Of a stretch of 6,081 nucleotides of DNA, positions 5,771 to 6,081 are shown piece after piece. Source of the DNA: an uncultured Lachnospiraceae bacterium. Lineage in GTDB: Bacteria > Bacillota > Clostridia > Lachnospirales > Lachnospiraceae. The translations under genes and the position numbers were made by a program. The stretch's first letter is position 1, and every line of letters starts with the position of its first letter. The stretch spans positions 1 to 6,081 of the forward strand of contig CADCPJ010000137.1 in the NCBI GenBank assembly GCA_902803245.1, read 5' to 3'. The notes below the pieces were generated by a model. It was given only the letters and a program-made list of their open reading frames with translations. It had not been told where the DNA came from and did not search any database.

Positions 5771-5916
5771 CAGGCCCCGCGCTGCAGGGAAGTCATCGGG
5801 AAAGCGTTCCATGCCCGGTCGCGCTTGAAGCAGGCCTCTCGCTGCGGGGAAGTCATCGGGAAAGCGTTCCATGCCCGATCGCGCTTGAAGCAGGCCCCGC
5901 GCTGCGGGGAAATCAT
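5771..5916. repeat. 60-bp tandem repeat, about 2.4 copies
   Basis: Units at 5771-5830 and 5831-5890 match at 56 of 60 bases, and a partial unit covers 5891-5916. Identity stops at TCAT (5913-5916), which on the minus strand is ATGA and includes the kinase TGA stop. Each unit contains AGTCATCGGGAAAGCGTTCC (with A for G at the second base in the partial copy, which ends at TCAT). The partial copy also contains a perfect hairpin, CCCCGC-GCT-GCGGGG (5895-5909); the hairpin is imperfect in the other copies. On the minus strand the repeat is open and would give a 20-residue repeat with FKRDRAWNAFP, but the frame continues through the terminator, so coding is doubtful. Confidence 0.85.
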
Positions 5917-6081
5917 TTTACATACAGATGCCTGGTCTTCTCCCAGATCTCCGCTGCGATGTCGTCCACTTCGCGGTTGCCATCGACGATGAGAATTTTT
6001 TCCTCGTCTTTCAGCTTTTCAAAGGCCTCAAAGTAGCGGGCGCGGGTCTCCACGAGGCGGTCGGTCCGCTCGAAGAGCTCC
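5913..6081 (-). CDS. dTMP-kinase-like nucleotide kinase, C-terminal fragment
   Basis: The minus strand is open from the window edge to TGA at 5915-5913, giving the last 56 codons of a gene that starts outside. The residues begin ELFERTDRLVETRARYFEAF and end with EKILIVDGNREVDDIAAEIW then EKTRHLYVK. The pattern of a long helix followed by a beta strand I(L/V)IVDGNR and a final helix matches the C-terminus of thymidylate kinase and related P-loop nucleoside/nucleotide kinases. These phosphorylate dTMP (or a related nucleoside) for DNA precursor synthesis in the cytoplasm. The P-loop and substrate-binding parts are not in the window, so the exact substrate cannot be judged. The stop codon lies at the edge of the 60-bp repeat, and a terminator follows about 190 bp downstream. 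Confidence 0.65.
   Translation of the reverse strand, partial: ELFERTDRLVETRARYFEAFEKLKDEEKILIVDGNREVDDIAAEIWEKTRHLYVK

Larger units (their letters stand above)
5385..5912. other. 528-bp intergenic region between kinase and tad genes
   Basis: No convincing gene is seen here. Reading from the tadA side it contains the tadA ribosome binding site, an AT-rich leader, the 28/29-bp repeat array (5475-5589), and an unremarkable stretch (5590-5683) that could hold the tad promoter. The best minus-strand -10 candidates are TATGAT (5647-5642) and TATAAT (5550-5545), both without a good -35. A minus-strand terminator (5684-5722) and the 60-bp repeats (5771-5912) follow. Frames that stay open across it run through repeats and the terminator and look spurious. 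Confidence 0.7.

Noticed and set aside
5771..5916. CRISPR array from the 60-bp repeat
   Set aside because: The whole 60-base unit is repeated without unique spacers; it is a plain tandem repeat.
5665..5916. Small protein of 83 residues on the minus strand with 20-residue repeats, overlapping the kinase stop by ATGA
   Set aside because: No ribosome binding site is visible, its last part reads through the predicted terminator and T-run, and half of the changes between repeat copies alter the amino acid. Kept only as a possibility in the findings.

Overview
The window looks like chromosomal DNA of a fairly GC-rich Firmicute, most plausibly a Clostridia/Lachnospiraceae-type gut anaerobe. The evidence is strong AGGAGG-type ribosome binding sites, a DUF624 (YesL-like) protein beside a GH77 enzyme, and a Gram-positive-style Tad/T2SSF module with no outer-membrane component in view. 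The taxon is an inference from gene content; there is no rRNA or other decisive marker.

Layout. Bases 1-363 (+) are the 3' end of a DUF624 membrane protein gene with an unusual charged repeat tail. Bases 438-1931 (+) are a complete 4-alpha-glucanotransferase gene (malQ) with its three catalytic acids. A perfect 20-bp inverted repeat (1931-1973) lies between malQ and the convergent gene and overlaps both stop codons; it should terminate both transcripts. From 5384 down to 1972 (- strand) runs a three-gene module: a CpaF/TadA-type secretion ATPase, a TadB-like membrane protein and a TadC-like membrane protein. tadA and tadB overlap by one base, and tadC follows after a short gap. The TadC-like protein is odd: it carries about 190 extracytoplasmic residues, including a stretch resembling an atrophied bacterial Ig-like domain. 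Bases 5385-5912 hold no convincing gene. They contain a 28/29-bp repeat array in the tad leader, a minus-strand terminator, and a 60-bp tandem repeat lying between a nucleotide kinase stop codon and that terminator. Bases 5913-6081 (-) are the last 56 codons of a dTMP-kinase-like gene.

How the genes fit together. The left pair points to maltodextrin/glycogen metabolism. The minus-strand trio encodes the motor ATPase and inner-membrane platform of a Tad (Flp-type) pilus or related secretion machine. No pilin, prepilin peptidase, TadZ or pseudopilin gene is visible on either side, so these must lie elsewhere or the machine is reduced.

Nothing here proves a new system. The best candidates for a second look are the Ig-like ectodomain built into TadC, the palindrome at the convergent stops (possibly a dispersed REP-like element), and the two unrelated repeat arrays in the 528-bp intergenic region.
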